This document shows, piece by piece, positions 6,308 through 7,091 of a DNA stretch of 7,091 nucleotides (position 1 is its first letter; each line of letters starts with the position of its first letter). A program made the position numbers and the translations under genes. The DNA comes from JBCDAP01 sp038747915 (GTDB taxonomy: Bacteria; Planctomycetota; Phycisphaerae; Phycisphaerales; UBA1924): positions 1-7,091 of the forward strand of contig JBCDJJ010000120.1 of assembly GCA_038747915.1 (NCBI GenBank), written 5' to 3'. The notes under the pieces are model-generated. The model searched no databases and was not told the DNA's origin. It was given only the letters and a program-made list of their open reading frames with translations.

Positions 6308-7091
6308 CGATGTCGTCATGGTCGAAGTCGTCCGTGTCAAGCGGGGAAAGGTGGGGGCGTCTGTCGCTCTCGATGGGGACCGAGGCCGGCGCTGCCTCGG
6401 GGATCGCCTCGGCGGCGACCGGCCATCGCCTCGCAAAGCCGAGCCAATCATCATCCGCGATCGTGCGGCGGATGTCCAACATCAGCCGGTGGAAGTGCCG
6501 AACGTTGTGCAAACTAACCAGGATCGGGCCCAGCATCTCCTTCGAAAGAAACAAATGCCGAAGGTAGGCCCGCGAATACGGCACCGGGTCGGGGTCGGCG
6601 GGGTCGATCGGGCCGTCGTCTTCGGCGAACCGGGCGTTCTTGAGCCGGATCTGGCCGCTCGCGGTGAACGCGTTGGCGTTCCGCCCGTTCCGCGTAGGCA
6701 GCACGCAGTCGAACATGTCCACCCCCGCCCGCACCGCCGCCACGATGTCGCGCTCGTACCCCACGCCCATCAGGTACCGAGGTCTGTCACCGGGCAGCAG
6801 CGGGGCGGTGTGCTCGACCACCGTCCGGATTTCCGCGGGGCCCTCGCCCACCGCGACGCCGCCGATCGCATATCCCGGAAGCTCGACGCTGCACACACGC
6901 TCCGCGGAGCGTGACCGCCGCTCGAGGTCGGTGCCGCCCTGGACGATCCCAAAGAGTGCCTGGTCGTGCGCACGCGCGTGCGCGGCCTTGCACCGCACGA
7001 GCCACCCCACGGGCCGGTCGTGGGCCAGATCAACGCGGTGCTCGTGGTCGTAACCCCCCCGTTCCCCCACGGCCATCTTAGCTTGGGCAGC
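6297..7091 (-). CDS. tgt: Queuine/preQ1 tRNA-ribosyltransferase Tgt, C-terminal part, atypical (5' end cut by the window)
   Basis: Tgt exchanges the wobble guanine of GU(N)-anticodon tRNAs for a 7-deazaguanine (queuosine pathway). The visible 264 residues correspond to roughly the C-terminal two thirds. They include FGIVQGG, GYAIGGVAVGE, RPRYLMGVGYERD and the nucleophile motif GVDMFDCVLPTRNGRNA, then PYSRAYLRHLF and SLHNVRHFHRLM. The RVDLAHDRPVGWLVRCKAAH stretch resembles the eukaryote-type branch ([20 protein letters not shown] in human QTRT1, recalled from memory). Two features are odd. Where the family has DPECxCxxC before YSRAY, this protein has DPADPDPVP, so all three zinc cysteines are gone, although the histidine ligand position (LHN) remains. 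The expected FDEC-type substrate-pocket Asp, about 40 residues before FGIVQGG, is not seen; KMAVGERGG stands there. The frame is open to the right edge, so the ATG at 7076 is probably internal. The protein ends in an acidic tail (DTDDFDHDDIDDR). The family is certain; normal activity is not. Confidence 0.9.
   Translation of the reverse strand, partial: AAQAKMAVGERGGYDHEHRVDLAHDRPVGWLVRCKAAHARAHDQALFGIVQGGTDLERRSRSAERVCSVELPGYAIGGVAVGEGPAEIRTVVEHTAPLLPGDRPRYLMGVGYERDIVAAVRAGVDMFDCVLPTRNGRNANAFTASGQIRLKNARFAEDDGPIDPADPDPVPYSRAYLRHLFLSKEMLGPILVSLHNVRHFHRLMLDIRRTIADDDWLGFARRWPVAAEAIPEAAPASVPIESDRRPHLSPLDTDDFDHDDIDDR

Overview
This window is a compact, GC-rich bacterial segment in which every supportable gene lies on the minus strand. 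In transcription order (right to left) the genes are tgt (5' end outside the window), yajC, a fused secDF, recR, and rpoN (3' end outside the window). The tgt-yajC-secD-secF order is a classic bacterial cluster. The SecD/SecF fusion, the very large periplasmic parts, the acidic proteins and the weak ribosome binding sites suggest a planctomycete, possibly of the Phycisphaerae type. That placement is inferred from general protein style, not from a marker gene.

Layout: 6297-7091 holds the C-terminal two thirds of a queuine tRNA-ribosyltransferase. Its stop overlaps or nearly touches the start of yajC (5780-6307). After a 109-base gap comes secDF (1966-5670, 1234 codons), then a 36-base gap and recR (1270-1929, GTG start). 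A 263-base spacer (1007-1269) holds short palindromes and a hairpin but no convincing gene. rpoN (sigma-54) runs from 1006 off the left edge.

YajC and SecDF together form the accessory complex that helps SecYEG/SecA complete protein export using the proton gradient. RecR (DNA repair), Tgt (tRNA modification) and RpoN (alternative sigma factor) are functionally separate. The tight tgt-to-recR spacing suggests one transcription unit, while rpoN may have its own expression signals in the spacer.

I see no mobile element, CRISPR array, defence gene or RNA gene, and nothing that amounts to a new multi-gene system. The most unusual signals are inside otherwise ordinary proteins. The Tgt has lost all three zinc-binding cysteines and appears to lack the conserved Asp of the substrate pocket. 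RecR has lost two of its four zinc-finger cysteines. SecDF carries large extra periplasmic segments in both halves.
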